64,000 nucleotides of DNA. Origin: Gordius sp. MW1. Its lineage: Eukaryota; Nematomorpha; Gordioida; Gordea; Gordiidae. The stretch covers positions 8,866,168-8,930,167 of the forward strand of contig OZ038531.1 in the NCBI GenBank assembly GCA_964036665.1, written 5' to 3'. A program made the position numbers and the translations under genes. Below the pieces are notes generated by a model, which was not told the origin of the DNA, searched no databases, and saw only the letters and a list, made by a program, of their open reading frames with translations. Positions 33,401 through 42,156 of this stretch are shown piece after piece (position 1 is the stretch's first letter; each line of letters begins with the position of its first letter).

Positions 33401-35680
33401 AATCCGACAATTAGTTCTTAAATTCTTTGTCCATTAATAGCGCAAAAAATTAGATCGTAACATTTTTAATAAATTGCCGATAGATGATATAGCAAATGTC
33501 AAATTTTTATAAGGCGGGGATGAGTCAAATGAAATTTTAAATGCGCCCCTTTCAGCCCAAAATTTAAGTTAACGCGCAAAATTTCATTAATAAAAAGACC
33601 CTAATTATAAAACGACAAAGTTATATTAAACTAATCAATACAAACTGATAAATATAATTACAAATAGTTACCTTCCAGCAGTAGCAGTGATAAATTGGTG
33701 GGGATTCAACGGGTGAATCTGCAAAGTATTGATGGCTTTGTTGTGGCATTTGTAAACTTTTTCGTATGATTTGCTTTAAAAAATATAAAATGATTATAAC
33801 TAAAATAAAAAATTAAAAGCTCTTCATTTTACAAACTTTTGGATCGATACACAACTAATAAAACATGCCATATTTAAAAAAAAACTTGTTATTGCGGATG
33901 TCAATTGCAGACACGTTCCCTGTATGGGTTCCTATTAAAATTTCGTTACCCCGTTCATCTACCATATCAAATGTGGCGCTGATAATGGCCTTTTTCGGGT
34001 CCGGTTTATGAACCTAAATAAACATTAGCTATTGGTGTATGTAGAACCTCTGTAAATAATAGTTATAAAAATGGCTTATTGTAAGCTTTAAAGAAAGACT
34101 TATTTTAAAAGTATTTTATAACGTTCAATCTAGAAACCTGCAAGGCTGACTTAAACCCGATCATAGGGCGCTGGTTTAAATTTAAATTCAACTTTAAGTC
34201 AGGTCCGGGTAGATGCTTTTAAAACAAACTTTGTGTTAGGACCGTTACGCGTGATATCTTACTTTAGCTTTCCATTAATACGTTAGCGGTTAAGCGAAAT
34301 TGCGTTTTTTATATTTATTTTGCAAAATTACTACTCATTCAAGTCTCCCACATATGATGCTGAAATTTCTATGATCTGGAGCGAAATTTTGTATGACATT
34401 GATTACTTTACATGTCGGGTTGGGGTCAGGTTAAAATGTCCAAAATGAGAATATATCGGTTTTGCAAGACAGACTTCACTAATTCACAAGTCTTAAAATA
34501 AAAAGGGGAGTGAGGAAGTTTTCATACTTTATTATTTAGATAAAAAGCGTTGAAGCTAAACAAAAGTTAATCACAGACCTGGGAAAAACACTCAAAACCC
34601 ACATTCATATCGCATCTAGCGATCACACTGTCGTGTGAAAGAGCATACACAAGCTCGGGGTTGCCTTTTGGTACTGCAATCTGTTCAACGGCCGAATCTT
34701 TAAATAAATTGTGGTACTTTACATCTTGAGTTTCTTTTATTTCCCCATTTTTGGAAGTCTGTAAATAAATTAAGGCTCAGCTTAATAGGTGTATATATAT
34801 TCTGCTAGCCCTCATGTTACCACTTAAATTAATTTCGTAAGTTAGCAACCAGGATATAAGCGCATCCACCACGAAATTTTTAATTAACATCGACCTTTAA
34901 AAAGTATAAATGGGTTTTCGAAAGGATTAATAAAAATGGAGGAGGGCTACCTCATATGGCATTCTCTAAATTACATATTAACGTTAAAAATGAATTTTTA
35001 AATTTAACTCAAAATTCAAATTTAAAAATTATATTATGACACGTTATCAAGAGTTTTGGCGTTAAGTTATCGATATTCAACATTTTCATCATCTATTAAA
35101 GGTGACAATATAGAAAGGGGGTTTAACAAATATAAAATAAGCAGGAAAATACAACATGATTCCCCAATCAGGACGTCAATCTCGGCTTTCCCTTATAGAA
35201 TTGATCGCCAATATTTTAAAAATATATTTTTATGTACTCATAATTACTTAAGTAACAGCGGTTATTAATGTGCACTCACCCCATTATCACTTTTAAAATA
35301 ATTTTCGTTCAATGAATTATTTTTAAAACTAAAATTCATTTGAACCACCTTAAATGAATGATTATTTTTAAAAAAATTCTTGAGATTGACCATACATAAA
35401 ATTTAATAAAGTGGGCCCGAGTGCCAACATAAGAGTTTTAAATTTAATAATCTTGCTAGATTAAAGTTGAATTTTAAATTTATTAACAATTTATTATTCT
35501 TATTTCTAAAACTTAAAACACACCTGAATTATCCATCTGCCAAAATTGCCATATTTGTCACCAGCCATAACAATTGGTTCATCAGCATGTAAAGACCAAC
35601 ATAGTGAGGTTATTTGGGCAGGAACAACTTTTTGCACAGAGTTAGCTCCCATCTCTAAGTTTGATATGGAGTTTGTCATC
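12308..35680 (-). CDS. WDR76: WDR76/CMR1-family WD40 repeat protein, 3' seven exons
   Basis: Seven exons join in phase on the minus strand: 35680-35524, 34758-34579, 34013-33886, 33773-33672, 33092-32880, 32838-32736 and 12475-12308. They give 349 residues plus stop TGA. All introns are GT-AG; sizes are 765, 565, 112, 579, 41 and 20,260 bp. The product is a run of WD40 blades, with landmarks [66 protein letters not shown] and [12 protein letters not shown], ending [10 protein letters not shown]. From memory of the family, the [13 protein letters not shown] and ANS.GKV.VF signatures match WDR76/CMR1, a DDB2-like propeller linked to chromatin and DNA-damage responses and to CUL4-DDB1. The N-terminal exons were not found and may lie upstream of 35.7 kb or outside the window. 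Confidence 0.88.
12860..14915. repeat. Triplicated ~390-417 bp tandem repeat, third copy interrupted
   Basis: Three direct copies start at about 12870, 13260 and 13677, each beginning near AAAAGGTCCGCTGGAACACG. Each continues through a G-rich stretch, AAACGCGTTACAAAATTCAA and ACACACGTAAGTAAAATTAA to CCAGTATACCA. Copies differ by indels and a variable G run. The third copy is split by the palindromic element 13944-14782 and resumes at 14783-14915. There is no coding potential. It lies in the last intron of the WDR76-like gene. Confidence 0.8.
13944..14782. mobile_element. 839-bp palindromic (long-TIR) MITE
   Basis: It starts ACACAG and ends CTGTGT. Almost the whole element is an inverted repeat: about 13975-14340 pairs with 14390-14775 around a ~50-bp purine/pyrimidine-biased centre. 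Shared landmarks in both arms are CTCATATATCTTAA(G/A)A, GCCATGGTATTT and GTCCCACTATGTCTGG. It carries no transposase. It interrupts copy three of the surrounding tandem repeat. The exact TSD is ambiguous because the target is ATA-rich. Confidence 0.8.
14916..15344. other. AT-rich intronic DNA
   Basis: Non-coding stretch between the tandem repeat and the RTE fragment. No element boundary was recognised. Confidence 0.4.
15345..16146 (+). pseudogene. RTE reverse transcriptase fragment (dead)
   Basis: A degraded RT domain read in more than one frame. It holds [28 protein letters not shown] and a [17 protein letters not shown] block. Next comes MLYAVDIVL, where the second catalytic position is Val instead of Asp. 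It ends at LKVNDQKT, where the TA-flanked element inserts. The Val substitution plus frameshifts mean no activity. Confidence 0.8.
16676..17349. mobile_element. hAT relic with hATC transposase remnant
   Basis: The TIRs are TAGAGGCCTGCA at both ends. The 8-bp flanks are CCCTGTAC (16668-16675) and CTTTGTAC (17350-17357), an imperfect duplication of CACTGTAC seen at the empty site in the right Helitron arm (reverse strand). On the minus strand, 16982-16884 encodes [20 protein letters not shown], the hAT C-terminal dimerisation signature. The outer parts are rich in ACCCGACCCGAA motifs. Confidence 0.85.
16884..16982 (-). pseudogene. hAT transposase C-terminal (hATC) fragment
   Basis: About 33 codons. 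The block [10 protein letters not shown], then [12 protein letters not shown], is the conserved dimerisation segment of hAT transposases. Nothing else of the transposase remains in this 674-bp deletion derivative. Confidence 0.85.
17450..19362 (-). pseudogene. Helitron PIF1-type helicase region, left arm
   Basis: The long frame 19362-17902 holds Walker A ([10 protein letters not shown]), the [10 protein letters not shown] block and [11 protein letters not shown]. The last part, 17902-17450, holds [13 protein letters not shown] and FSHGQLYV, helicase motifs near the C-terminus. The Walker B segment is damaged: where the right arm keeps IIIWDK, a frameshift and substitutions occur near 18530. 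It follows the Rep part in the normal Helitron order. Confidence 0.88.
19436..22105 (-). pseudogene. Helitron Rep (HUH) region, left arm
   Basis: Opens at MPMRKKLFG (22105) and runs through a low-complexity tract of repeated [13 protein letters not shown] units. The Helitron-like N-terminal domain follows ([18 protein letters not shown], two CxxC-like pairs), then the Rep domain. Rep landmarks are [10 protein letters not shown], the HUH motif in [11 protein letters not shown], and the downstream YICKYVTKG tyrosine/lysine motif. An 85-bp GT-AG intron can be placed at 20769-20853. Breaks: a stop after RRKTSH (shared with the right arm), frameshifts near 21.1 kb and 20.6-20.7 kb, and one near 20.18 kb. 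Rep would nick DNA for rolling-circle transposition; this copy could not be made intact. Confidence 0.88.
20769..20853 (-). other. Putative 85-bp intron in left Helitron
   Basis: In minus sense the donor is AAAAAG|GTGAAT and the acceptor TCTCTTACAG. The mirror intron in the right arm is 23691-23775 and has the same length. Confidence 0.65.
22221..22328. other. Unique 108-bp loop of the Helitron palindrome
   Basis: AT-rich spacer between the inverted arms with no internal symmetry. It is flanked by matching AAATTGCTGATTTATTAAAT in opposite orientations. No ORF. Confidence 0.85.
22444..24793 (+). pseudogene. Helitron Rep (HUH) region, right arm
   Basis: A mirror of the left-arm Rep, starting MPMRKKLFG at 22444. 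Pieces are 22444-22743 (repeat-rich N-terminus), 22826-23329, 23413-23649, an 85-bp intron at 23691-23775, then 23959-24462 with [10 protein letters not shown] and [11 protein letters not shown]. The shared stop after RRKTSH and the shared break between the first two pieces pre-date the inversion. Private lesions include a ~14-bp deletion near 24570, where the left arm still reads [10 protein letters not shown], and a stop in place of the last part of Rep. Confidence 0.88.
23691..23775 (+). other. Putative 85-bp intron in right Helitron
   Basis: Donor AAAAAG|GTGAAT and acceptor TCTCTTACAG. It interrupts the region between the N-terminal and Rep domains, and its length matches the mirror intron at 20769-20853. 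Confidence 0.65.
24809..27126 (+). pseudogene. Helitron helicase region, right arm
   Basis: 24809-25759 covers the linker from [18 protein letters not shown] to the start of the helicase. 25737-26138 has Walker A as [10 protein letters not shown] (Gly to Glu change relative to the left arm's GGSGKT) and an intact-looking Walker B, IIIWDK. 26086-26397 has [11 protein letters not shown]. 26584-27126 has [13 protein letters not shown] and FSHGQLYV. Frameshifts separate these pieces. Each arm keeps a different part of the helicase intact. Confidence 0.88.
28494..29775. mobile_element. GC-rich-ended hAT MITE (1266 bp)
   Basis: The element is 28502-29767, starting CAGAGGTCAGATT and ending AATCTGGTCTCTG. 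The flanking 8-mers GTTTACAT (28494-28501) and ATTTACAT (29768-29775) differ at one base. It is a relative of 596-1399 and shares the interior segment CAATTTGGGCGTGACGATTT. It interrupts the RTE LINE between KVDRFT and the following SML. Confidence 0.88.
29768..30374 (+). pseudogene. RTE LINE C-terminal fragment
   Basis: 29787-29981 and 30006-30374 encode the post-RT region: [14 protein letters not shown], then [36 protein letters not shown] and [14 protein letters not shown] stop separates the two frames. It ends in an AT-rich tail near 30374-30410. Similar fragments are at 33158-33330 (plus) and 61360-61740 (minus). Confidence 0.85.
30533..31842. mobile_element. ACCCGACCC-family hAT-like element, degraded
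   Basis: Begins TAGAGAACCGCAAAG and ends (reverse strand) CAGAGAATTGCACGG. ACCCGACCCGAAA repeats lie just inside both ends, as in the hAT relic at 16676. No convincing 8-bp duplication and no transposase are visible, so the boundaries are approximate. Confidence 0.55.
31081..31206. repeat. Two-copy ~63-bp direct repeat
   Basis: The block around GAGGGAGATAGAGATGAGGG followed by GTGGGGCACCTCTT and ATGCATTAATT occurs twice in tandem. Confidence 0.85.
31843..32735. other. Intronic DNA before the WDR76-like penultimate exon
   Basis: AT-rich, with no element ends or coding signatures recognised. It is the 5' end of the 20-kb intron (minus-strand sense). Confidence 0.45.
32736..32838 (-). CDS. WDR76: WDR76-like penultimate exon
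   Basis: 103 bp, separated from the previous exon by only 41 bp of intron. Acceptor GTGTGTAG, donor CGACAG|GTAGGA. It encodes [13 protein letters not shown] and [10 protein letters not shown], the most diagnostic WDR76-type stretch in the window. The next exon is 20 kb away. Confidence 0.9.
32880..33092 (-). CDS. WDR76: WDR76-like exon
   Basis: 213 bp, acceptor TTCCTTAG, donor ATTGG|GTAAAT. It encodes TVSLWDRR, then the blade [16 protein letters not shown] with [10 protein letters not shown]. The in-frame stop just below 32880 lies in the intron, because the donor removes it. Confidence 0.9.
33158..33330 (+). pseudogene. RTE LINE 3' fragment in WDR76-like intron
   Basis: Matches the end of the RTE at 30190-30350 (GCCGAAGAAGAAAGGAAGGG, later GACATGACCCTTACCCG and AAACAAATCCCACGACTG) with indels. 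It lies antisense within the 579-bp intron 33093-33671. Confidence 0.75.
33672..33773 (-). CDS. WDR76: WDR76-like exon
   Basis: 102 bp, acceptor TTTAAAG, donor GGAAG|GTAACT. It encodes [13 protein letters not shown] and [10 protein letters not shown], a typical blade whose closing SLWD lies in the next exon. Confidence 0.88.
33886..34013 (-). CDS. WDR76: WDR76-like exon
   Basis: 128 bp, acceptor TTATTTAG. It encodes a blade with [16 protein letters not shown]. The donor is AACAA|GTTTTTTT, a weak splice site placed by phase (2 bases carried over), so this boundary is the least certain in the gene. Confidence 0.78.
34579..34758 (-). CDS. WDR76: WDR76-like exon
   Basis: 180 bp, phase 0 at both ends, acceptor TTTACAG, donor CCCAG|GTCTG. 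It encodes a linker plus blade ([15 protein letters not shown]). It is shorter than the open frame around it would suggest, because splice sites bound it. Confidence 0.85.
35524..35680 (-). CDS. WDR76: WDR76-like exon (most 5' found)
   Basis: The acceptor TTTTTAG lies just above 35680 and the donor CAG|GTGTG is at 35524. One base completes a codon from an unseen upstream exon; the rest encodes a blade ending [14 protein letters not shown]. The apparent open frame above 35680 is intron read-through. Confidence 0.85.
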
Positions 35681-35999
35681 CTAAAAATTATGCCAAATTT
35701 ATAATTTGCATGTTTCTTATTAGTTGTATACTTATAAAGTTTTATATACATTATGTACTATATAAAGGCTGATATCGATTCTATATTAAGACCTAAATTA
35801 AACCTAATAAAATATATTAATTTATAAATAATTTAAGAGTTTATTTCTATGAGATAAATATATAAGAGTTTTAACCCTTTAACATGTGTTATGAATGGCC
35901 AGACGTTTTTAACATTTTTTGTTTAAAGTTAAAAGATTTACAAGGTCTCAAACATCAAAAAATGTAATGTATGATATAGCGTAAAGTATGTTGTTAAGG

Positions 36000-36144
36000 A
36001 AAACATACATGGGTGTAGCCAGGGAGTGGTGACTGCCCCCTCTAAATTGATAAATTTTCAAATGTAAAATTTTTTGATTTTGCCCTTCCCTAAAGCGTTA
36101 TTGCCGCCCTCTATTTTTAATCTAGCTAAGTCCATGCATACATA
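36000..36144. mobile_element. CATGGG(T/C)GTAGC-family MITE, diverged
   Basis: Element 36008-36136. It starts CATGGGTGTAGCCAGG and ends CTAGCTAAGTCCATG. The flanks AAAACATA and CATACATA agree at six of eight positions. The poly-G/C tracts are reduced to short runs. Confidence 0.6.
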
Positions 36145-36532
36145 AATTCATCATATGCAGAAAAGCTGAATAATATGTACATTCTAAATTTAGTGTCAAT
36201 TTTCTACATAGTGCTATACATAACCAATTAAAGAATTGCTCATTTATATCAGTTTAACATAAAATACTTTTTTAATAAAAATCAAAGATTAAAATGAGGT
36301 CAAAAACAGTATCTTTGTAAAACTATATGACCCAACTTAAGCCTTAAATATTTTCTAATGGTGTTTAATAAAGAATGTATTTATAATTTATTTCTTTAAA
36401 TTACCATAAATTCAAATTATAAAAAATTTGAAGAAAAAATGTTAGATTAATAATCAAATTTAATTCAACTTAGCATTAGCTTAGCATTCATATCCAAATA
36501 CTTAGATATGTATTTATGTAATATCAATCCGT

Positions 36533-37571
36533 TATAATTTATAAAGTTAGTTTCCAATAATGGTAGTTTAGGATTGATAAAATGCGAGGGTGGAAATGGG
36601 TTTAGATATTTCGGTCGTCCAGCGACCATTATCAATAAAAAAAAAAGAGAAAAAAAGGCAACTTACAAGTGATGTGAATTACCAATGAACGAGAAGGTGT
36701 CGACAAGTTTTAATTTATAAACAAAAATAATGAAAACTAGTTGAAATAGGAGGGTGAATAATAGCGAACACCGGTTGGAACAAGAGAGTTAACACTTATT
36801 GAAATAATGGGATAAACATTAAGATAAAGATGGGGTAAACAACTTTAAGATAAGGATAAGGTAAAATACAAAAGGGGATTATAAAAATGAAGCAATAGCA
36901 ACTATAAGAATAGTATACTATTCTTCATGGGCGTAGCTAGCTTAGAATTAGATAGGAGCAATAATTATTCAAGGAGGGGCAAAATCAAGGGCGTAGCCAG
37001 GTTTAGGATTAGGGGGAGGCAAAAAGTTCAAAAGTCCAATTAGGGGGGGGGGGGCGAAACACTATTTTTTCCAATTTTTACAAAAATTTACATTGAAAAA
37101 AAAAGAAAAATTCTCATTTAGGGGGGGGGGGGGGCGGCCGCCCCCCCTGCCCCCCCCCCCCCCCCCCTGCCTACGCCCATGCTATTCTTATAGTTGCTAT
37201 TGCTTCATTTTTATAATCCCCTTTTGTATTTTACCTTATCCTTTATCTTAAAGTTGTTTACCCCATCTTTATCTTAAATTTGTTTATCCCATTATTTCAA
37301 TAAGTGTTAACTCTCTTGTTCCAACCGGTGTTCGCTATTATTCACCCTCCTATTTCAACTAGTTTTCATTATTTTTGTTTATAAATTAAAACTTGTCAAC
37401 ACCTTCTCGTTCATTGGTAATTCACATCACTTGTAAGTTGCGTTTTTTTTTTCTCTTTTTTTTTTTATTGATAATGGTCGCTGGACGACCGAAATATCTA
37501 AACCCATTTCCACCCTCGCATTTTATCAATCCTACACTACCATTATTGGAAACTAACTTTATAAACTTAGA
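36533..37571. repeat. Long perfect-centre palindrome (~390-bp arms)
   Basis: The left arm is 36533-36915. The right arm is 36916-36925 plus 37190-37571. Before the MITE inserted, the two arms met with no spacer (centre TAGTA|TACTA between 36915 and 36916). The arms are nearly identical, with landmarks TTTCGGTCGTCCAGCG, AACACCGGTTGGAACAAG and GAGGGTGAATAATAGCG. The flanks carry a direct ACTTAGATATGTAT on both sides (36500-36513 and about 37566-37579), possibly a target duplication. No ORF. It is a foldback-type or long-TIR element. Confidence 0.85.
36918..37189. mobile_element. Poly-G/C MITE at the palindrome centre, perfect TSD
   Basis: Element 36926-37181 (256 bp): CATGGGCGTAGC at left, GCCTACGCCCATG at right. 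The 8-bp duplication CTATTCTT is perfect (36918-36925, 37182-37189). It contains several G13-like and C18-like runs that can fold on each other, and a second internal GGGCGTAGCCAGG start near 36989. Confidence 0.9.
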
Positions 37572-37865
37572 TATGTATACCAGTGGTTCTTAACCTTTTT
37601 ATACACGCGACCCCCCAAATATTTTATAATTTTTTTGCGGCCCCCCATTTTTTTCATAATAATTTATATTTGTTATATTATCTATAATATATTGATTTTC
37701 TATTATTTTTTCATTTTATTATATAATAAACATAAAACACAACTTTATTATTTCATTATCTATTTAAAATTTAAATAGATAATGAAATAATCATAACATA
37801 AAAACTTAATAATTAAACATAAAAACAATTCATTTATAATAAAAAATATATGCATTCGGATATAT

Positions 37866-38165
37866 TTAATGAGATTTCTGCCGCTGAACATCATCAACCA
37901 ATTTGTTAATTTTTGGTTCAATTGATTGTAATGCTATCCTCATGCAGGAATCTAGTCGCAATCGATTGCGTTTTTTAGTTTTTATATCCACCATAGTTGA
38001 GAAACCTTTTTCACACAAATATGTACTAGCGAAAGGCAGCAAATTTTGCATTGCTGCTTAAATTAATGGAGGATATTCTGCACGAATTTGTATCCAAAAT
38101 TGCGGGAAACTTTTCGTTTTAAACAAAGATTTTAAATTACAATCATTTATTAATTCTAATAATGA
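37866..38165 (-). pseudogene. hAT (ZBED5-like) transposase C-terminus
   Basis: In minus sense it reads FPQFWIQIRAEYPPL, a stop, then NLLPFASTYLCEKGFSTM and KTKKRNRLRLDSCMRIALQS, ending QRQKSH. This is the hATC dimerisation region of ZBED-type transposases, including the LPF.STYLCE.GFS signature. One in-frame stop precedes the signature. Confidence 0.85.
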
Positions 38166-38210
38166 ATCTTCATCATCTGATGATAAATTATAGTAATTTA
38201 CATTTTAATT

Positions 38211-39525
38211 GCTATGCAATTTATGGGCTGTTTTTGGTGCGTCGTCCGTCGTCCGTCGTCCACCAAGTTATTGGCGCCAGCTTTGTGACCTGGATATCCC
38301 GGGTTCAAGCCAGGGAGAGGACGAATTTTTTTTTAATATTTTAAATTAAATTAATATTTTGTTCTTGTTAATACCATTGATAATATGAATTTTTGACCAT
38401 CCGCTGGCTACTGACCAATGAAAAAAATGAACATTGGCCAAATAAAGCGAAATTTTTAATTGCTATATGCAATTTATGGTATTTTTTCGTCTTTGAATAG
38501 GTTAACATTGATAATTACCCTATGCCCTTTTCTACAAGGGCCTACGCCTCTACTGATATGGGTCCCTGTACCCCTTACCAAAGCCTATGCCTTTACTGAT
38601 ATGGGTCCCTGTGCCCCTTACCAAACCCTATGCCTTTACTAATGTGGGTTCGAATCCCGGAGAGGGCAAAATTTTTTATTTATTTTTTAAATTAAATTAA
38701 TTAATTGTTCTTGTTAATACCATTGATAATGTGACCTTTTGGCCGTCCGCTGGCTACTGACCCATGAAAAAAATGACCATTGGCCAAAATGTGTATCGAA
38801 ATTATTTTTTTCTTTTTTTTTTGACTATTATGATTGTTCCTGTTACTACCATTGCTATTGTGACTTTTTGGCCGTCCGTTGGCTGCTGACCAATGGAAAA
38901 AAATGACCATTGGCCAAAATGTGTATCGAAATTTTTTTTTCTTCGTTTTTTTTTTACTATTATGATTGTTCCTGTTACTACCATTGCTATTGTGATTTTG
39001 GCCGTCCGTTGGCTGCTGACCAATGGAAAAAATGACCATTGGCCAAAATGTGATTCGAAAATTTTTTTTTCGTTTTTTTTGACTATTATGAATTTATATC
39101 CACTTTTACCGTGTCCTGGCTGCTGACCAATGGAAAAAAATGACCATTGACCAAAATGTTATTCGAAAATTTTTTTTTAGTTTTTTTTGACTATTATGAA
39201 TTTATATCCACTTTTACCGTGTCCTGGCTGCTGACCAATGGAAAAAAATGACCATTGGCCAAAATGTGATTCGAAATTTTTTGTTTTTGTTTTTTTGACT
39301 CTTATGAATTTATATCCACTTTTACCGTGTCCTGGCTGCTGCCCAATGGAAAAAAATGACCATTGGCTAAATTGTGAATCGAAATTTTTTTTCCGTTTTT
39401 TTTGACTCTTATGATTGTTCCTGTTAATACCATTGAAATATGACTTTTTGGCCGTCCGCTGGCTGCTGACCAATGGAAAAAAATGACCATTGGCCAAAGT
39501 GAGCATCAAAATTTTTTTTCCGTTT
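38211..39525. repeat. SINE-body minisatellite array, left of LINE
   Basis: Repeated units of roughly 100-120 bp contain GGCCGTCCGCTGGCTGCTGA and CCAATGG with AATGACCATTGGCCAAA, each followed by a T run and GACTATTATG. About eight units are recognisable between 38380 and 39525. Before the array are tRNA-like tails (GGGTTCAAGCCAGGGAGAGG near 38292; GGGTTCGAATCCCGGAGAGG near 38646). The short palindrome AATGACCATTGGCCA recurs in every unit. Confidence 0.8.
38523..38640. repeat. ~43-bp direct repeat
   Basis: CCTATGCCTTTACTGATATG followed by GGTCCCTGTGCCCCTTACCA occurs about three times with small changes, next to a tRNA-like B-box. Confidence 0.7.
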
Positions 39526-42121
39526 GATAACCTCCATAACTAATGATCCTATGAACCTTGCTAATTGGGACAAAATCCTTAAATTCTTATACCACACTCT
39601 CTTTATCAGGCCTCCCGAAGACTTAAACCTATCTAAACAAATAAAAGACTCCATCGTTACTTTTGATATCAATAAACCCTTATGTTCTTCCCATACAAAA
39701 CCTGCTTTTGCATCATCACTGAAACATACTGCAAAGCTAGTATCTAACAAAATTAACCACTTTAATCCAAAAGGAGCTCTGAGGGTGTTTTATGGCAACG
39801 ATACAATCGCCCCAAGCACACAGGAAACTTACAACCAGCTTATACTAAAACATCCTCCTTCTTCATCCTCAGATAAATATCCCCACTCTAAATCCAACAT
39901 ATCCTTAGATTCCGCTGAGGTCGCCGAAGCCATTAACTCATTTCCCCTAGATTCTGCAGCTGGCCTAGACGGAATCCGCCCTATATATCTCCAAGATTTA
40001 CTTAAAATGAATAACCTTAACTCAACATGCCTCTTAAAGGCCATAACATCTTTATGCAACCTTATTGTTAATGGGAACATACCTTATGAAATAATACCTA
40101 TTCTGTTTGGCGCCAAATTGATAGCGATTAAGAAGCCAGATAATTCCCTAAGACCTATCGCTATTGGCGGAGTATTTAGGAGGATTATTTCGAAAATAAT
40201 ATGCAATAAAATTAAACCGATTCTTTCCATCAACCTAAGTCCACATGCGAAGCTGCTAGTCATGCCGCTAGGCTAGCCCTCGAATTCATACCATCGGACC
40301 ATTGCATGGTCAAATTAGACTTTGCTAACGCTTTCAATTGCATTCGTAGAGACGTCCTTATTAAAAATTTTCTCGAGGATTTTCCAGAGTTCCATAACTA
40401 CATCCTATTAAGTTATGGCTCAACATCCTTTTTAAGATTTGGGGATTTTACAGTTAAATCAACTGAAGGTATCCAACAGGGTGACCCATTGGGTCCGCCA
40501 TTATTTTGCTTAGGTATTCAAAGTTTAGTAGAAAAAATATCGCACGAATGCGACCTATCATTAAATATATGGTACTTGGACGATGCCACCCTTTGTGGCC
40601 ATCCTCGCGAAGTTTTTAAAGCTATCAAAATTATAAAAGAATTCGAACCAATTTTAAAACTTAGACTAAATGAGACCAAATGTGAGATCTTTCAACCCCC
40701 TGACTACACATTATATCCCCACGTTACCCCTTTTTTAGCAATCAAGAAAGACGCTATGTGCCACCTTGGATCGCCCATAAGCGGTAGAGTTGGACTCGCT
40801 ACTTATTTGGAGAAAAATCTCTCTATTTTAAAGTCAAAATTAGATCTCTTAAAGTGTCTGCCTTCACACCACGCTTTTTACATAATAAAAAACTATTTTA
40901 ATATTTCAAAGATTCAGCACTGTTTTCGCTCTTCAAGTGCTTTTTTACACTCGGAAATTTTAAACCTCTTCGAACAAAATATTAAATCTATTTTGCAATC
41001 TATTTTAAATATTAAATTCAATACTCATAGCTGGTTACAAGCTTCCCTACCAACCAAATCGGGTGGTTTAGGGATTCGCTCACCGGCCTCAATATCTCTA
41101 GTCTCCTTTATTTCTTCTTATAAATCCGTACAAGATACCATTTTTAAGTTGTATCCGGTTAAAGAAGACCCGCTTCTACCCATTGCTTTAGCTACTTGGG
41201 AAAACAACACCAATCCCGAAACACCTTTGCCACAAACCTCACGACAAAGAGATTGGGATGCCGGACTTGTGTTGCACTCCGTTGATTATCTAATTTCGAG
41301 TTGCGATGCAAGTCAGTGTTCTAATTTTAGGTCGTTTTTGTTTGATGGCTCAGGTCACGAATGGCTAGAGGCCTACCCAAGCTGTCTCACCGGGATGATG
41401 CTGGAGGACTCGGAGCTTTCGTACTCCATAGCACTCCGACTAGGGGTGAAATTTTCGAAGTTATTTACTTGCCGAAATTGCAGCATACTCGTAGACGAAC
41501 AAGCCAGGCATCCCTTACACTGCCTGGCAAACAAATTCAAATATGCTAGACACAATAAGGCCAACGCCTTAATTCAAAGTGCCCTGAAGAGAGCAAAGAT
41601 TCCATCCATCTTGGAGCCATCGGACCCCGCCTTGGAGGGACGTATGCGTCCTGATGGATCTTCTTTAGTCCCATGGAGCAATGGTCTTCACCTTAAATGG
41701 GACTTCACATGTATTGACCTATTTGCCCCCTCTAACTGCAACAATGATTCTTTAGCTGTTGCAGAGGGGCGGAAAACCAATAAATATAAAGCCCTATTAT
41801 CCTCAAATATTTTTATTCCATTGGTTGCTTCGTGTTCAGGCACCTTTGGCAAACAGGCCTTAGCTTTTTTTAAAGAGGTTGGAAGACGTTCTCCCCCGTC
41901 TAAACATTCGGTACCCTTTTTACTAAAACAAAGACTTGGTATTCTTATAGCCAAGTACAACTTTAAATCGTTCGCGGATTCTTGGCCAATTTTGGAAGAT
42001 CCCCTCGATGATGATATATCCGAATAGTGTATTATTTTATTCGGCGCATTTTGCCTTTTATATTTCATGTATTTATATTATATTACTGTCAGTAGATTTT
42101 TAACAAATAAACTTTTAATTT

Positions 42122-42156
<35 letters not shown>

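Noticed and set aside
38700-39525. Regular repeats resembling a CRISPR array
   Set aside because: Units are ~100-120 bp with T-rich, non-unique intervals, lie inside a eukaryotic hAT element, and no cas genes are present. They are SINE-body minisatellite units.
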